DNA of 64,000 nucleotides from SIG299 sp964632165 (GCA_964632165.1 CAZWCZ010000003.1:22652-86651), one strand, 5' to 3'; shown: positions 42,239 to 51,535, counted from the first letter of the stretch. Translations and numbers: made by a program. The notes: generated from the letters alone by a model not told the origin.

Positions 42239-43177
42239 ATGCCGAAAATGAAGTACCGGGAACAACAGGAGAAAAAAACAGGGCATGTAAGGCTGAGGTG
42301 GCTGGATGCATGGAAAGGATTTGCCATGCTTTTGGTTGTGGCGGGGCACATTGCGGACGGATATCTGGACGCCGGATTATTTCCGGAATATCGGAGAACA
42401 CTTCAGCTTTGGTATGATATCATTTATTCATTTCATATGCCGTTGTTTTTTGTGTTGAGCGGATATGCATTCCTGATTGCATACGGAGGCGAAAGGCAGG
42501 CAGAAAAGGAAAGATTCCGTCTGCAGTTATGCAATATTGCGGCGGTTTATGTACTGTTCAGTATCATACAGTGGATAGTAAAGATGATATTTGCATCCAA
42601 AGTAAATTCTGTATATACGGTACGTGATCTCTTTATGATTCCTGTAAAGACAATGCCGCCTTATTGGTATTTATATGTACTGTTCTTTTTGTATCTGATC
42701 GGCAGGATGGCAGAACGCAGAAAAATGCCGGAAATTTTAAAACTCCTGGGTTTTCTCGGAATTCATTCCGTAAGTGCATATGTATCTGAGGATATATGGT
42801 TTGAACTGAAACATATTCTGTATTACGGTTTTTATTTTTATTTCGGTATTTATCTTGCCAAATGTGTGGCACCGGTACTGCGTAAAAATACGAAACGTCT
42901 GCAAAAATGGCGGAGCAGGTTTCCGAAGGGCAGGATATTACCGCTTCTTGGAAGATATTCGCTTGAAATTTATGTACTGCATTGTTTCATTACGGCAGCA
43001 AACCGTACAATATTATTTAAGTTCGGAATTACCGGATTTTATTGGAATGTTTTTGTAAATCTGCTTGCGGCGACGGCTCTTCCGGTTCTGTTTTCGATGT
43101 TTTTAAAAAAGTGCCGTCTGCATGATCTGATCTTCCGGCCTGCGGCACGATTAGCAAAACATACCAGCTTAAAGTGA
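42239..43177 (+). CDS. Acyltransferase family 3 (OafA/WecH-type) membrane protein
   Basis: A 312-residue integral membrane acyltransferase with about ten helices. The family signature RLRWLDAWKGFAMLLVVAGH holds the catalytic His region near residue 37, and a later Ser-Leu-Glu-Ile-Tyr-Val-Leu-His motif (about 240-247) is typical of the C-terminal helices. Members O-acetylate or succinylate surface polysaccharides or small molecules. AGGGG precedes the ATG. Its position after an arabinanase raises a possible link to surface glycan modification, but no partner enzyme is visible. Length is normal for the compact version. Confidence 0.88.
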   Translation: MPKMKYREQQEKKTGHVRLRWLDAWKGFAMLLVVAGHIADGYLDAGLFPEYRRTLQLWYDIIYSFHMPLFFVLSGYAFLIAYGGERQAEKERFRLQLCNIAAVYVLFSIIQWIVKMIFASKVNSVYTVRDLFMIPVKTMPPYWYLYVLFFLYLIGRMAERRKMPEILKLLGFLGIHSVSAYVSEDIWFELKHILYYGFYFYFGIYLAKCVAPVLRKNTKRLQKWRSRFPKGRILPLLGRYSLEIYVLHCFITAANRTILFKFGITGFYWNVFVNLLAATALPVLFSMFLKKCRLHDLIFRPAARLAKHTSLK

Positions 43178-43195
43178 AAAGAACTGCTCATACTA
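43167..43195 (+). promoter_or_regulatory. Candidate sigma-G promoter of the spore protein gene
   Basis: GCTTA (43167-43171), a 17-nt spacer and CATACTA (43189-43195) match four of five and all fixed positions of the known forespore sigma-G elements GHATR and CATNHTA. It lies 43 nt upstream of the start codon. Confidence 0.5.
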
Positions 43196-43237
43196 CTAGC
43201 GTAACATCAAAACAAATTTATTTTGGAGGTAAGAGTT

Positions 43238-43444
43238 ATGGCTAGAAGTAAAAACCGTACGGAAGTTCCGGAAGCAAAGAATGCGATGGACAAGTTTAAA
43301 ATGGAAGTTGCAACAGAACTTGGTGTGCCGTTAACCAACGGTTATAACGGTAATCTTACCAGCGCACAGAACGGAAGTGTCGGAGGCGAAATGGTGAGAA
43401 AAATGATCAAGCGCCAGGAAGAATCTATGGCAGGAAAGCAGTAA
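43238..43444 (+). CDS. Alpha/beta-type small acid-soluble spore protein
   Basis: A 68-residue DNA-binding protein of dormant spores. The family core is present: NAMDKFKMEVATELG around the GPR-protease site, followed by GNLTSAQNGSVGGEMVRKMI, which contains the conserved Gly-Gly-x-Met-Val-Arg/Lys-Met motif. Start at 43238 is supported by TTGGAGGT; codons from 43223 precede the ribosome binding site. It has a likely sigma-G promoter and its own terminator, consistent with late forespore expression from a single-gene unit. Confidence 0.95.
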   Translation: MARSKNRTEVPEAKNAMDKFKMEVATELGVPLTNGYNGNLTSAQNGSVGGEMVRKMIKRQEESMAGKQ

Positions 43445-43470
43445 TTACAACAAAATTCTGCAAAAAGGGG

Positions 43471-43500
43471 AGGACATTGCACGGCAGTGTCCTTTTCTTT
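43471..43500 (+). terminator. Terminator of the spore protein gene
   Basis: Stem AGGACA / TGTCCT (43471-43476 and 43487-43492) with inner TGC/GCA pairing, followed by TTTCTTTG. Confidence 0.8.
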
Positions 43501-43537
43501 GTTTTAAGAAATTTTTTCGCTATTTTGCAAGAAAAGG

Positions 43538-43566
43538 TTGAATTTAGTGAAAACATAAGTTAAACT
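43538..43566 (+). promoter_or_regulatory. rsmD-coaD promoter
   Basis: TTGAAT (43538-43543), 17-nt spacer, TAAACT (43561-43566), 58 nt upstream of rsmD. Confidence 0.6.
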
Positions 43567-43623
43567 AAGATTTGAAGTAGACCCATTTTCCGGGAATCAA
43601 AAAGGAAAGCAGGAGCATGGAAC

Positions 43624-44193
43624 ATGAGAGTGATTGCAGGGACGAGACGGCATTTATTGTTGAAGACAGTTCCGGGGCTTGCGGTCAGACCGACAACCGA
43701 CCGGACAAAAGAAACATTATTTAATATACTGAATCCGTATCTTGCCGACTGTAGTTTTCTCGATCTGTTCAGCGGAAGCGGAGCCATTGGCATTGAGGCA
43801 CTGAGCCGTGGGGCGTCTGAGGCAGTCCTGGCAGAACAGAGCAGTGAAGCACTTGCCTGCATCCGGGAAAATTTAAAGACAACGAAATTCACACAGGAAG
43901 CAAGACTGTTGGCAATGGATGTGCGGCAGGCCATAACAAAGCTGGAAGAAGAGGGAAGATCTTTTGATATCATTTTCATGGATCCTCCGTTTGATAATGA
44001 GCTGGAAAAGATCGTGTTGCATCAGCTGGCAGGAACATCGCTTGTGATGGAAGACACACTGATCGTGGTGGAAGCATCACTGGCAACGGATTTTTCTTAT
44101 CTGGATCGCATCGGACTGGAGATGATAAGAGAAAAAAGGTATAAAAATAATAAACATGTGTTTATTCAGCGGAGGGAAAAGGAACCGGCATGA
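43624..44193 (+). CDS. rsmD: 16S rRNA guanine-966 N2-methyltransferase RsmD
   Basis: A 189-residue SAM-dependent methyltransferase. It starts MRVIAGTRR, with RPTTDRTKETLFNIL next, then the SAM motif LDLFSGSGAIGIEALSRGA (about 43-61) and the catalytic DPPF (about 119-122). These are diagnostic for RsmD. GGAGCATGGAAC precedes the start. The stop overlaps the coaD start (ATGA), the common rsmD-coaD coupling in Firmicutes. Confidence 0.95.
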   Translation: MRVIAGTRRHLLLKTVPGLAVRPTTDRTKETLFNILNPYLADCSFLDLFSGSGAIGIEALSRGASEAVLAEQSSEALACIRENLKTTKFTQEARLLAMDVRQAITKLEEEGRSFDIIFMDPPFDNELEKIVLHQLAGTSLVMEDTLIVVEASLATDFSYLDRIGLEMIREKRYKNNKHVFIQRREKEPA

Positions 44194-44678
44194 GAATAGG
44201 AATATATCCGGGCAGTTTTGATCCGGTAACGTTAGGACATCTGGACATCATAGAGCGTGCATCCAGGATGGTGGATCTGTTGGTGATCGGGGTCATGGTA
44301 AATGGCGCGAAATCACCGATGTTTACCAGCGAAGAACGGGTAAAACTGCTGAAAAAAGTAATAAAAGACATGCCTAACGTAACGGTAGAGGCAAACGATG
44401 GTCTGCTTGTGGATTTTGCCCGGGGAAAAAAAGCAAATGTGATCGTGCGTGGACTCAGGGCAGTTACGGATTTTGAATACGAGCTTCAGCTGGCACAGAC
44501 GAATCACAAATTATGTCAGGAGATAGATACCGTATTTTTAACAACCAGTGTAGAATATTCCTACGTAAGTTCCAGTATCGTCAGGGAGGTTGCGTCATAT
44601 GGAGGCGACATTTCCAGATTTGTACCGGAATGCATCGTAGATGAGATATACCAAAAAGCGGGGAGGAAAAAGAAATGA
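44190..44678 (+). CDS. coaD: Phosphopantetheine adenylyltransferase
   Basis: A 162-residue CoA-synthesis enzyme joining ATP and 4'-phosphopantetheine to give dephospho-CoA. It has the nucleotidyltransferase motif GSFDPVTLGH (9-18, TxGH) and the C-terminal EYSYVSSSIVREVASYGG, the ISSTxxR-like loop. Length matches CoaD. It overlaps rsmD by 4 nt and the coiled-coil gene by 4 nt, so the three are translationally coupled. Confidence 0.97.
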   Translation: MRIGIYPGSFDPVTLGHLDIIERASRMVDLLVIGVMVNGAKSPMFTSEERVKLLKKVIKDMPNVTVEANDGLLVDFARGKKANVIVRGLRAVTDFEYELQLAQTNHKLCQEIDTVFLTTSVEYSYVSSSIVREVASYGGDISRFVPECIVDEIYQKAGRKKK

Positions 44679-45313
44679 GTTCGAAAAAGATTGAGCAGCT
44701 GATCGACGATATCTATGAATATATTGAAGGATGTAAACCAAAAGGATTTTCCACGACACAGGTTATTGTAATGAAAGATGAGATCTATGATCTGTTGGAT
44801 GAGATGCGTCTGAAGATCCCGGATGAGATCAAGCGTTGTGCCAAAGTAGTGGCAAACCGTGATCAGATCATTGCAAATGCAGAGGAACGTGCGGAAAAGA
44901 TCATTGCAGATGCGAAGATCCAGGCAGAAGCGCTGGTACATGAAAGTGAGATCATGCGGCAGGCATATCTGCAGGCCAATGAAATGGTATCCCGTGCCAC
45001 ACAGCAGGCGGACAGCATCATGCAGGCAGTGAATTATGATGCAGAACAGATGAGGGCAGGAGCTCTTGCGTATACCAATGATATGCTGACGGAGATTGAA
45101 AGAGTGATCTCAATCACATACGAAGCCACCAGGGAAAAAACGCAGGCAATGTTAAATGCCATGGAACAAAATTTGGAGATTGTCCGTGAAAATCGAAGAG
45201 AATTGAATGAGGAGATTGTTCCGGAGCAGGAAATGAATCGGCAGTCGGAAGAGGGATTGGGAGAAAGTTATATTTCGGAAGAGGATTTTGGACCAGAGGA
45301 AGAAGAATATTAA
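44675..45313 (+). CDS. Coiled-coil protein coupled to coaD
   Basis: A 212-residue soluble protein. The centre (about 50-180) is a continuous Ala/Glu/Arg-rich helix with heptad-like spacing (NAEERAEKIIADAKIQAEALVHESE), resembling DivIVA-like or V-ATPase subunit-type coiled coils. The C-terminal 30 residues are strongly acidic (EEDFGPEEEEY). There is no enzyme motif. ATGA overlap with coaD suggests constant co-expression. A role in cell division or envelope organisation is possible by resemblance only. Confidence 0.75.
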   Translation: MSSKKIEQLIDDIYEYIEGCKPKGFSTTQVIVMKDEIYDLLDEMRLKIPDEIKRCAKVVANRDQIIANAEERAEKIIADAKIQAEALVHESEIMRQAYLQANEMVSRATQQADSIMQAVNYDAEQMRAGALAYTNDMLTEIERVISITYEATREKTQAMLNAMEQNLEIVRENRRELNEEIVPEQEMNRQSEEGLGESYISEEDFGPEEEEY

Positions 45314-45335
45314 TTTGACATCAGGGGGAACGCGT

Positions 45336-47780
45336 ATGAGAAGAAAACACCGGAAACATTGCCGTAGCTTTGTATTTTTATTCATGGTTTTGCTTCTGTT
45401 TTGTGCTGTTTCATGTAAAAAGTACAATGCTGAAATACCGGAAGAAGAGAAAAAAGATGTGGTAGATCCGAAAGGAGAATCTTCTTCTGATATAGGAAAA
45501 GCAGAGTCTGAAGAAAAAGAGGACGGAACCGGTTCCTCAGGTACGGAAATTGCAGATAACGAAGTGACGCCTGTTCCCCAAAAGGAAGAGAAATATTTTA
45601 ATCTTTCATCGATGCTTCAGGCAAAACTGGCAGAAGAAGAGACTTTGCAGAGTGATCTGGTTGCCGGGATTGATTTTGCGAGTATTACAACGGCAGAGGA
45701 TATCACTTATTTTAGTTCTGTGATGACAAACGGAGAAATTATCCGTTTTGAAGCAAAACATATTGACATCACGGAGAAAGGGATCGTCATTTATCCGGAC
45801 ACAGAGGTGGTTTCTCTTGATTCTGTAGGAAAGATTTACAGCTATTCAGCTTCTTTTGATTCGGAAAAGGAAGAGGAACTGTTTTTTTCTATCGGTTATG
45901 CTTATACGTTTACTGAGAAAAAGACCAGTGTGCAGTCAGGCACAGAAATACATAAATATGTTTGTATGGCAGCTTCTCTTGCACAGTTGAGGTATTCAGG
46001 ACCGTTTAACATTGTGCACCTCCAGCCTAATTTTGTATATTTTACGGGAGACAATACGACGTCGGAAAGTTATCTGCTTACCAGCCTTACGATTGCATAT
46101 AATCCTTATGAAAAGACAACGGAAATGAAATCGGCATACCTTAACACAGATTTTTATCAGTATCTTTCCGGTGAACAGTATGATCCGGAGAAGGCGCTTT
46201 CTGCGAACCTGACGGATTCGTTTGAGTTTTATCTGGAAGTCAAGCCAAAAACAGGATACGCAAAAGATGATTACGAAAGTTACATCCATTATGTTCCGGC
46301 AGAATTTTATACGGTTGGGGATCTCAAAAGTGCAGATGGCACAGTGCTTGATAAAGAGAAGGCATGCGTTTATGAAGGAACTACACTGGAAATTTTTCTG
46401 GGGGACAGCAAATTAGCAGTAGAGCTTCCACTGACGGAACAATTTACGGGAGCCTCTACTCTGCATGAACTTTCTCCGTTTTCTTATCCGGATGCGATCG
46501 GAGATAAAAATGTTCTGGTAATTCCGATGGTCTGGTCGGATCAGCTGTATATGGCAACCGAGGAGCAGATACAGCTTTTAAAAACGATATTGGGCAGAGT
46601 TGTGGATGCCGATGGAACTCTGACAGATTATTCCGGGGAAGAGGTTTCGGGATTTTCTTTAAGCAGTTATTTTGATACAGCGTCTTATGGGAAGATAAAG
46701 CTGCAGTCGTTTTTGACGGATTTTTATTACACGGATATGACATTTGAGGATGCGGAATATGCGACCCCGCAATTGTCTGATTTAAACAAGGCGATGGATT
46801 GGGTAAAAGAAACATATCCGGATATGGATTGGTCACAGTTTGATCTGGACGAAAACGGATATGTGGATTTTGTGATCCTGGTCAATCTTGGAGATGGAAA
46901 TCCTTATTATTACGATAGAACCAGCTATGGGGCAGCAACATGCTGGAGTTTTGGCTACGGCGATGAATATGCCGGCACATCGGACAGCCCAAATCTGCAG
47001 ACACTTGTGACAATGAATCTGCGGTTTATTGAAAATGGGGATGCCAACACTCTGATCCATGAGTTTTCGCACATTTTTGGATTGAAAGACTATTATGATG
47101 TGCGTTTCAGCGGAATAGATGCAGTGGGAAATTATGATATGCAGTCGGCAAGCAAAGGTGACTGGAACAGTTATTCAAAGCTTGCCGTCGGATGGATGAG
47201 TCCTACGGTAGTGACCAACCTGGAAAAGGGAGAATCCGTAGAGATTACGATTGGTTCTTCGGCATTGACGGATGATGTGATCCTTATCCCTGCAGCGGGG
47301 AAAGAATACGAAGGTCCGTTCAGCGAATATGTTATGATCGACCTGTTAAGCGATGACGGAGTCAATGCTTTTGATGCAGCTGAATACGGTCTTTCCGGTG
47401 TGACAGGTGTCCGTATCAGTCATGTAAATGCAGCCATGGAACTTAAAAAGGTAAAACTTAAAAATGCATCATCAAAAGAGGCAGTTTATCAGGATTACGG
47501 CGAGCAACATTTTTCCAATGTTTATAACAGGATGGGACAGTATTTTCTTGAAGTGATCCAGTCCGGAAAAGTAAATACGTTTACTGATCTTGACAATCTC
47601 AGGACAAATCTGACGGCAGAAGATTTATTTTATCCGGGAGATGTTTTTGAAGCAGAACTGTATGATGAATTTTTCCTGCATGGACTTATGGACAGTACGG
47701 ATGAGTTTGGATATGTGATAGAAATCGTAAGTATTGATACAGAAGTGCCGACGGCAACAGTTCGGATTACAGCAAAATGA
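45336..47780 (+). CDS. M6-like secreted zinc metalloprotease lipoprotein
   Basis: An 814-residue lipoprotein (lipobox AVSC, about residue 27) with an acidic/Ser-rich linker. The N-terminal 350 residues are beta-rich with no recognised domain. The protease domain (about 380-620) has the zinc motif HEFSHIFGLKDYYD (HExxHxxGxxD), as in immune-inhibitor-A-type M6 peptidases; a calcium-loop-like DLDENGYVDF lies just before it. Start at 45336 follows AGGGGG; the frame before it has no start signal. It is 22 nt downstream of the coiled-coil gene. Substrate unknown. Confidence 0.82.
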   Translation: MRRKHRKHCRSFVFLFMVLLLFCAVSCKKYNAEIPEEEKKDVVDPKGESSSDIGKAESEEKEDGTGSSGTEIADNEVTPVPQKEEKYFNLSSMLQAKLAEEETLQSDLVAGIDFASITTAEDITYFSSVMTNGEIIRFEAKHIDITEKGIVIYPDTEVVSLDSVGKIYSYSASFDSEKEEELFFSIGYAYTFTEKKTSVQSGTEIHKYVCMAASLAQLRYSGPFNIVHLQPNFVYFTGDNTTSESYLLTSLTIAYNPYEKTTEMKSAYLNTDFYQYLSGEQYDPEKALSANLTDSFEFYLEVKPKTGYAKDDYESYIHYVPAEFYTVGDLKSADGTVLDKEKACVYEGTTLEIFLGDSKLAVELPLTEQFTGASTLHELSPFSYPDAIGDKNVLVIPMVWSDQLYMATEEQIQLLKTILGRVVDADGTLTDYSGEEVSGFSLSSYFDTASYGKIKLQSFLTDFYYTDMTFEDAEYATPQLSDLNKAMDWVKETYPDMDWSQFDLDENGYVDFVILVNLGDGNPYYYDRTSYGAATCWSFGYGDEYAGTSDSPNLQTLVTMNLRFIENGDANTLIHEFSHIFGLKDYYDVRFSGIDAVGNYDMQSASKGDWNSYSKLAVGWMSPTVVTNLEKGESVEITIGSSALTDDVILIPAAGKEYEGPFSEYVMIDLLSDDGVNAFDAAEYGLSGVTGVRISHVNAAMELKKVKLKNASSKEAVYQDYGEQHFSNVYNRMGQYFLEVIQSGKVNTFTDLDNLRTNLTAEDLFYPGDVFEAELYDEFFLHGLMDSTDEFGYVIEIVSIDTEVPTATVRITAK

Positions 47781-47802
47781 TTTTGTAGGGAAAAAAGCAA
47801 AA

Positions 47803-47853
47803 GGGAAACAGATTGAGTGAGGTTTTGTGTCACAGGATCTGTTTCCTTTATTT
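47803..47853. terminator. Bidirectional terminator
   Basis: Inverted repeat GGAAACAGAT (about 47804-47813) and ATCTGTTTCC (about 47837-47846), with T-rich sequence on the plus side and CTTTTGCTTTTTT on the minus side, between convergent genes. Confidence 0.8.
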
Positions 47854-49098
47854 TTATAAAAGTTCTATTTTTCTTTTGATATCCGGGACAAAGGCCGAAT
47901 GAAATTTAGCAGAAGCTGTTTTTTGATAGAGATCAGCAGCAGTCGTATCCAGGGAGAACAAAGTCATGCTGTCGCTGTTCAGTACCTTTTTGGCATCTGC
48001 GGCTTTGGTGATCAGCGGGATCGATGTACTCTCTTTTATTTTTTTCATCATCGGCGATGCTTCGCGTCTCATGGCAAGCAGTCGGGCATAAGGTGCCTGA
48101 GAAAAGAGTGCATCTTCTTTTTTGATACCGAGCAGGATATGGAGCAGTGCGCGCAAGATGCGGGAATACGTATATTGTTTGTGCTTTAGATGATCTGCAA
48201 ATTCAGAAAATGTCAGCCCTTCGTTTTTGTATTTTAGAATACGATCGGCAAGGTCATCTGATACATCAAGATAAGTGATGAGGGAACTCTTTGTTTCAAA
48301 CGCAAGCCGATAGGAAAGCAGAAGAGAAAAGTCATCTAAAATCATCGGAGCCGTTACACTGTAGCTTTCAGCAAAAATCCGGTAGGCATCAGCAGGCATC
48401 AGTGGTGCGGCTTGCGAAATACTTCCGGTTGTTGTGGAAAGGAGCGTGCGAACGGCAGAAGCACTTGCAATAGTGCTTCCGGATTCCGGATGGTATTTGA
48501 CATACGTATCATGGTATCCGGTACCGATCCGCTGTAGTGTGACCGGCAGGATCGGAGAAGACAGGCGTTTTATTGCTTTGACATATTCAAGACCGAGCAG
48601 ATTGTTCGGTGAGGATAATAGCTCAAAAGCGACCGCGGCCCCGGGAACTTCTTCGCGAACAGCAAGAGAAAAAGCCTTAGGATAGGAGAAGCCGAGTTTT
48701 TGGAACTGCTGCAGCTTTTTTTGAAAGGGTTCCGGCTCATGGAGCAGAAAGTCAGAAACTTCAAGAAAAGGAGACAACTCTCCGCATTCGCTTCCGAAAA
48801 CAAGAAAATCAACGCAGCTTAAGGCGTGTAAAAGGGAAACGGCACCGTAGGCAAAACCCTCCGCACTTGAAACGGAATATAAAAGGGGCAGTTCAAATAC
48901 CGCATCTGCGCCGCATGAAACTGCTGCTTTTGCTCGGGTAAACTTGTCTGTGATCCCCGGAATGCCACGCTGGGTGAAATCACCGCTCATGACCACGAGG
49001 ATATAATCGGCACCTGTTGTTTCACGGATCTTTTGGAACATATAGGCATGACCATTATGAAATGGATTGTATTCTGCAATCACAGCCGCAATTTTCAT
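47854..49098 (-). CDS. tmcAL: tRNA(Met) cytidine acetate ligase TmcAL
   Basis: A 414-residue nucleotidyltransferase-fold enzyme (formerly YlbM) that makes N4-acetylcytidine at the wobble position of elongator tRNA-Met from acetate and ATP. The start MKIAAVIAEYNPFHNGH contains the HxGH motif, followed by VMSGDFTQRG and the FGSEC segment. Start at 49098 is chosen because AAAGGA lies 8 nt upstream; the 21 codons before it are a fortuitous extension. Its acetate use fits the adjacent divergent pta-ackA operon, although the link may be coincidental. Confidence 0.93.
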   Translation of the reverse strand: MKIAAVIAEYNPFHNGHAYMFQKIRETTGADYILVVMSGDFTQRGIPGITDKFTRAKAAVSCGADAVFELPLLYSVSSAEGFAYGAVSLLHALSCVDFLVFGSECGELSPFLEVSDFLLHEPEPFQKKLQQFQKLGFSYPKAFSLAVREEVPGAAVAFELLSSPNNLLGLEYVKAIKRLSSPILPVTLQRIGTGYHDTYVKYHPESGSTIASASAVRTLLSTTTGSISQAAPLMPADAYRIFAESYSVTAPMILDDFSLLLSYRLAFETKSSLITYLDVSDDLADRILKYKNEGLTFSEFADHLKHKQYTYSRILRALLHILLGIKKEDALFSQAPYARLLAMRREASPMMKKIKESTSIPLITKAADAKKVLNSDSMTLFSLDTTAADLYQKTASAKFHSAFVPDIKRKIELL

Positions 49099-49223
49099 AG
49101 AGAGATTCCTTTCTTTTTCGATGGTTCTGTAGTAATCATTTGTAACCGGAAAAGATTTCATACCGGTTTATTAAAAAACAGTTTACCACAAACTGCCGAT
49201 TCTGTAAAATTTTTAATTTTGGC

Positions 49224-49252
49224 TTGTATAAAGGGAAACTTTGGACTATAAT
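49224..49252 (+). promoter_or_regulatory. pta-ackA promoter
   Basis: TTGTAT (49224-49229), 17-nt spacer, TATAAT (49247-49252), 51 nt upstream of the pta ATG. Confidence 0.75.
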
Positions 49253-49302
49253 TTATTTTAGATATGCCTGCGGAAACAGGCGCAGATGAAAGGAGAAAAA
49301 TC

Positions 49303-50295
49303 ATGGGTTTTATTGATGAAATCAAGGTAAGAGCCAGACAGAACATTAAGACGATCGTTCTGCCTGAAACAGAGGACAGAAGAGTTCTTGAAGCGGCAGC
49401 CATTACATTAAAAGAGGGAAATGCGAACATCATTTTAGTCGGTTCCGATGAAGAGATTGCAAAGAATGCTGACGGTCTTGACCTTTCCGGCGCAACCCGT
49501 ATTAATCCGCATACAACAGAAAAGCTGCAGAGCTATATTGATAAGTTAGTGGAATTAAGACAGGCAAAGGGGATGACTCCGGAGAAAGCAAGAGAAGCTT
49601 TAACAACGGATTATACTACGTTTGCCGTTATGATGGTAAAGATGGGAGATGCGGACGGTGTTGTTTCCGGAGCATGCCATTCTACGGCAAATACATTACG
49701 GCCTTGTCTGCAGATTTTAAAGACGGCACCAAACACAAAGCTGGTTTCTGCTTTTTTCGTTATCGTTGTTCCAAACTGCGCATATGGAGAGAACGGTACT
49801 TTTATCTTTGGCGATTCCGGTCTTGTACAGAATCCGAATCCGGAAGAACTTGCGGCTATTGCAGAGAGTTCTGCAAAGAGCTTTGAATTGCTTGTTGGAA
49901 AAGAGGCAAAAGTTGCCATGCTTTCCCATTCCACTATGGGTAGTGCAAAGCATGCAGATGTAGATAAGGTAGTAGAAGCCACAAGAATTGCAAAAGAACT
50001 GTACCCGAATGTAAAAATTGACGGCGAACTTCAGTTGGATGCAGCCATTGTACCAAGTGTAGGTGCATCTAAGGCTCCGGGCAGTGAGATTGCAGGACAG
50101 GCAAATGTTCTTATTTTCCCTGACCTGGATGCAGGAAATATTGGCTACAAGCTGGCTCAGCGACTTGCAAAGGCAGAAGCCTACGGACCAATTACACAGG
50201 GTATTGCAGCTCCGGTCAATGACCTTTCCAGAGGATGCTCTGCAGAGGATATTGTTGGTGTAGTAGCAATTACGGCAGTTCAGGCAAATGCATAA
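49303..50295 (+). CDS. pta: Phosphate acetyltransferase
   Basis: A 330-residue short-form phosphotransacetylase converting acetyl-CoA and phosphate to acetyl phosphate. TIVLPETEDRRVLEAA is at the N-terminus, SGACHSTANTLRP near residue 120, and VPNCAYGENGTFIFGDSGLVQNP, HSTMGSAKH and PDLDAGNIGYK follow, all standard PTA landmarks. ATG at 49303 is supported by AAAGGAG; earlier in-frame codons have no ribosome binding site. It precedes ackA by 52 nt and forms the classic acetate-producing, ATP-yielding pair. Confidence 0.96.
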   Translation: MGFIDEIKVRARQNIKTIVLPETEDRRVLEAAAITLKEGNANIILVGSDEEIAKNADGLDLSGATRINPHTTEKLQSYIDKLVELRQAKGMTPEKAREALTTDYTTFAVMMVKMGDADGVVSGACHSTANTLRPCLQILKTAPNTKLVSAFFVIVVPNCAYGENGTFIFGDSGLVQNPNPEELAAIAESSAKSFELLVGKEAKVAMLSHSTMGSAKHADVDKVVEATRIAKELYPNVKIDGELQLDAAIVPSVGASKAPGSEIAGQANVLIFPDLDAGNIGYKLAQRLAKAEAYGPITQGIAAPVNDLSRGCSAEDIVGVVAITAVQANA

Positions 50296-50347
50296 TGAAA
50301 GTATCTGCCGGGCGGCAGAACAGAATAAATAGAATGGAGAAATTGCA

Positions 50348-51535
50348 ATGAAAGTTTTAGTAGTAAACTGCGGAAGCTCATCTTTAAAGTATCAGCTGAT
50401 CGATTCTGAGTCTGAAAAGGCATTGGCGGTCGGACTTTGTGAGAGAATCGGCATTGACGGACGTTTGAATCATACCCCGGCAGGCGGCGAAAAAGTCGTG
50501 ATCGAGGAACCTCTTCCAAATCATGAAGTAGCGATCCAGAGTGTACTGGCAGCTTTGACCAATGAAAATTATGGAGTGATTTCATCTTTGGATGAGATCA
50601 ATGCGGTTGGTCACAGAGTGGTGCACGGAGGAGAAAAATTTGCAAGCTCTGTTGTGATCACGGAAGATGTCATCAAGGCGATCGAAGAGTGCAATGACCT
50701 TGCACCGCTTCATAATCCGGCAAATCTGATCGGGATCAATGCCTGCAAGGCAATTATGCCGGGAGTGCCGATGGTAGCAGTATTCGATACGGCATTCCAT
50801 CAGACTATGCCAAAGGTTGCATATCTTTACGGTATTCCGTATGAATATTATGATAAATATAAGTTAAGAAGATATGGTTTTCACGGAACCAGTCACAGTT
50901 ATGTGTCTAAGCGCACCATAGATATTGCAGGACTTGATCCGGACAATTCAAAGGTTATCGTATGTCACCTTGGAAACGGTGCCAGTGTTACTGCAGTAAA
51001 GAACGGAGAATCCGTTGATACTTCCATGGGTCTGACACCATTAGAGGGACTGATCATGGGAACCAGAAGCGGTGATCTTGACCCGGCAATTTTAGAGTTT
51101 ATTGCTCATAAGGAAGGCAAGAATATCGATGAGATCATGACCATTTTAAATAAAAAGTCCGGTGTTTACGGTATGTCCGGTGTATCCAGCGATTTCAGAG
51201 ACTTAGAGAAGGCCTCCAATGAAGGAAACGAAAAAGCCACAGACGCTTTTCAGGTATTCTGCTATCGTGTTGCAAAGTACATTGGTGCCTATGTGGCAGC
51301 CATGAATGGTGTAGATGCCATCGCGTTTACGGCTGGTCTTGGAGAAAATGACAAGAGGATGCGCCAGAACGTATGCGCTTATCTTGGATATCTCGGTATT
51401 GCCCTTGACGAAGAAAAGAATGCTGTGCGCGGAAAAGAGAGCATTGTTTCTACGGAAGATTCTAAAGTAAAGGTTCTTGTTGTTCCGACAAATGAAGAGC
51501 TGGCAATTGCCAGAGAGACGGTTGCTTTGATATAA
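50348..51535 (+). CDS. ackA: Acetate kinase
   Basis: A 395-residue ASKHA-fold kinase converting acetyl phosphate and ADP to acetate and ATP. It opens with VLVVNCGSSSLKYQL; GHRVVHGG, FDTAFHQTMP, RRYGFHGTSH, CHLGNGAS and MGTRSGDLDP are all present, including the catalytic His/Arg positions. Length is normal. TGGAGAAA precedes the ATG. It follows pta in one operon. A weak TTTTGCA/TGCAAA hairpin follows but is not a convincing terminator. Confidence 0.97.
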   Translation: MKVLVVNCGSSSLKYQLIDSESEKALAVGLCERIGIDGRLNHTPAGGEKVVIEEPLPNHEVAIQSVLAALTNENYGVISSLDEINAVGHRVVHGGEKFASSVVITEDVIKAIEECNDLAPLHNPANLIGINACKAIMPGVPMVAVFDTAFHQTMPKVAYLYGIPYEYYDKYKLRRYGFHGTSHSYVSKRTIDIAGLDPDNSKVIVCHLGNGASVTAVKNGESVDTSMGLTPLEGLIMGTRSGDLDPAILEFIAHKEGKNIDEIMTILNKKSGVYGMSGVSSDFRDLEKASNEGNEKATDAFQVFCYRVAKYIGAYVAAMNGVDAIAFTAGLGENDKRMRQNVCAYLGYLGIALDEEKNAVRGKESIVSTEDSKVKVLVVPTNEELAIARETVALI

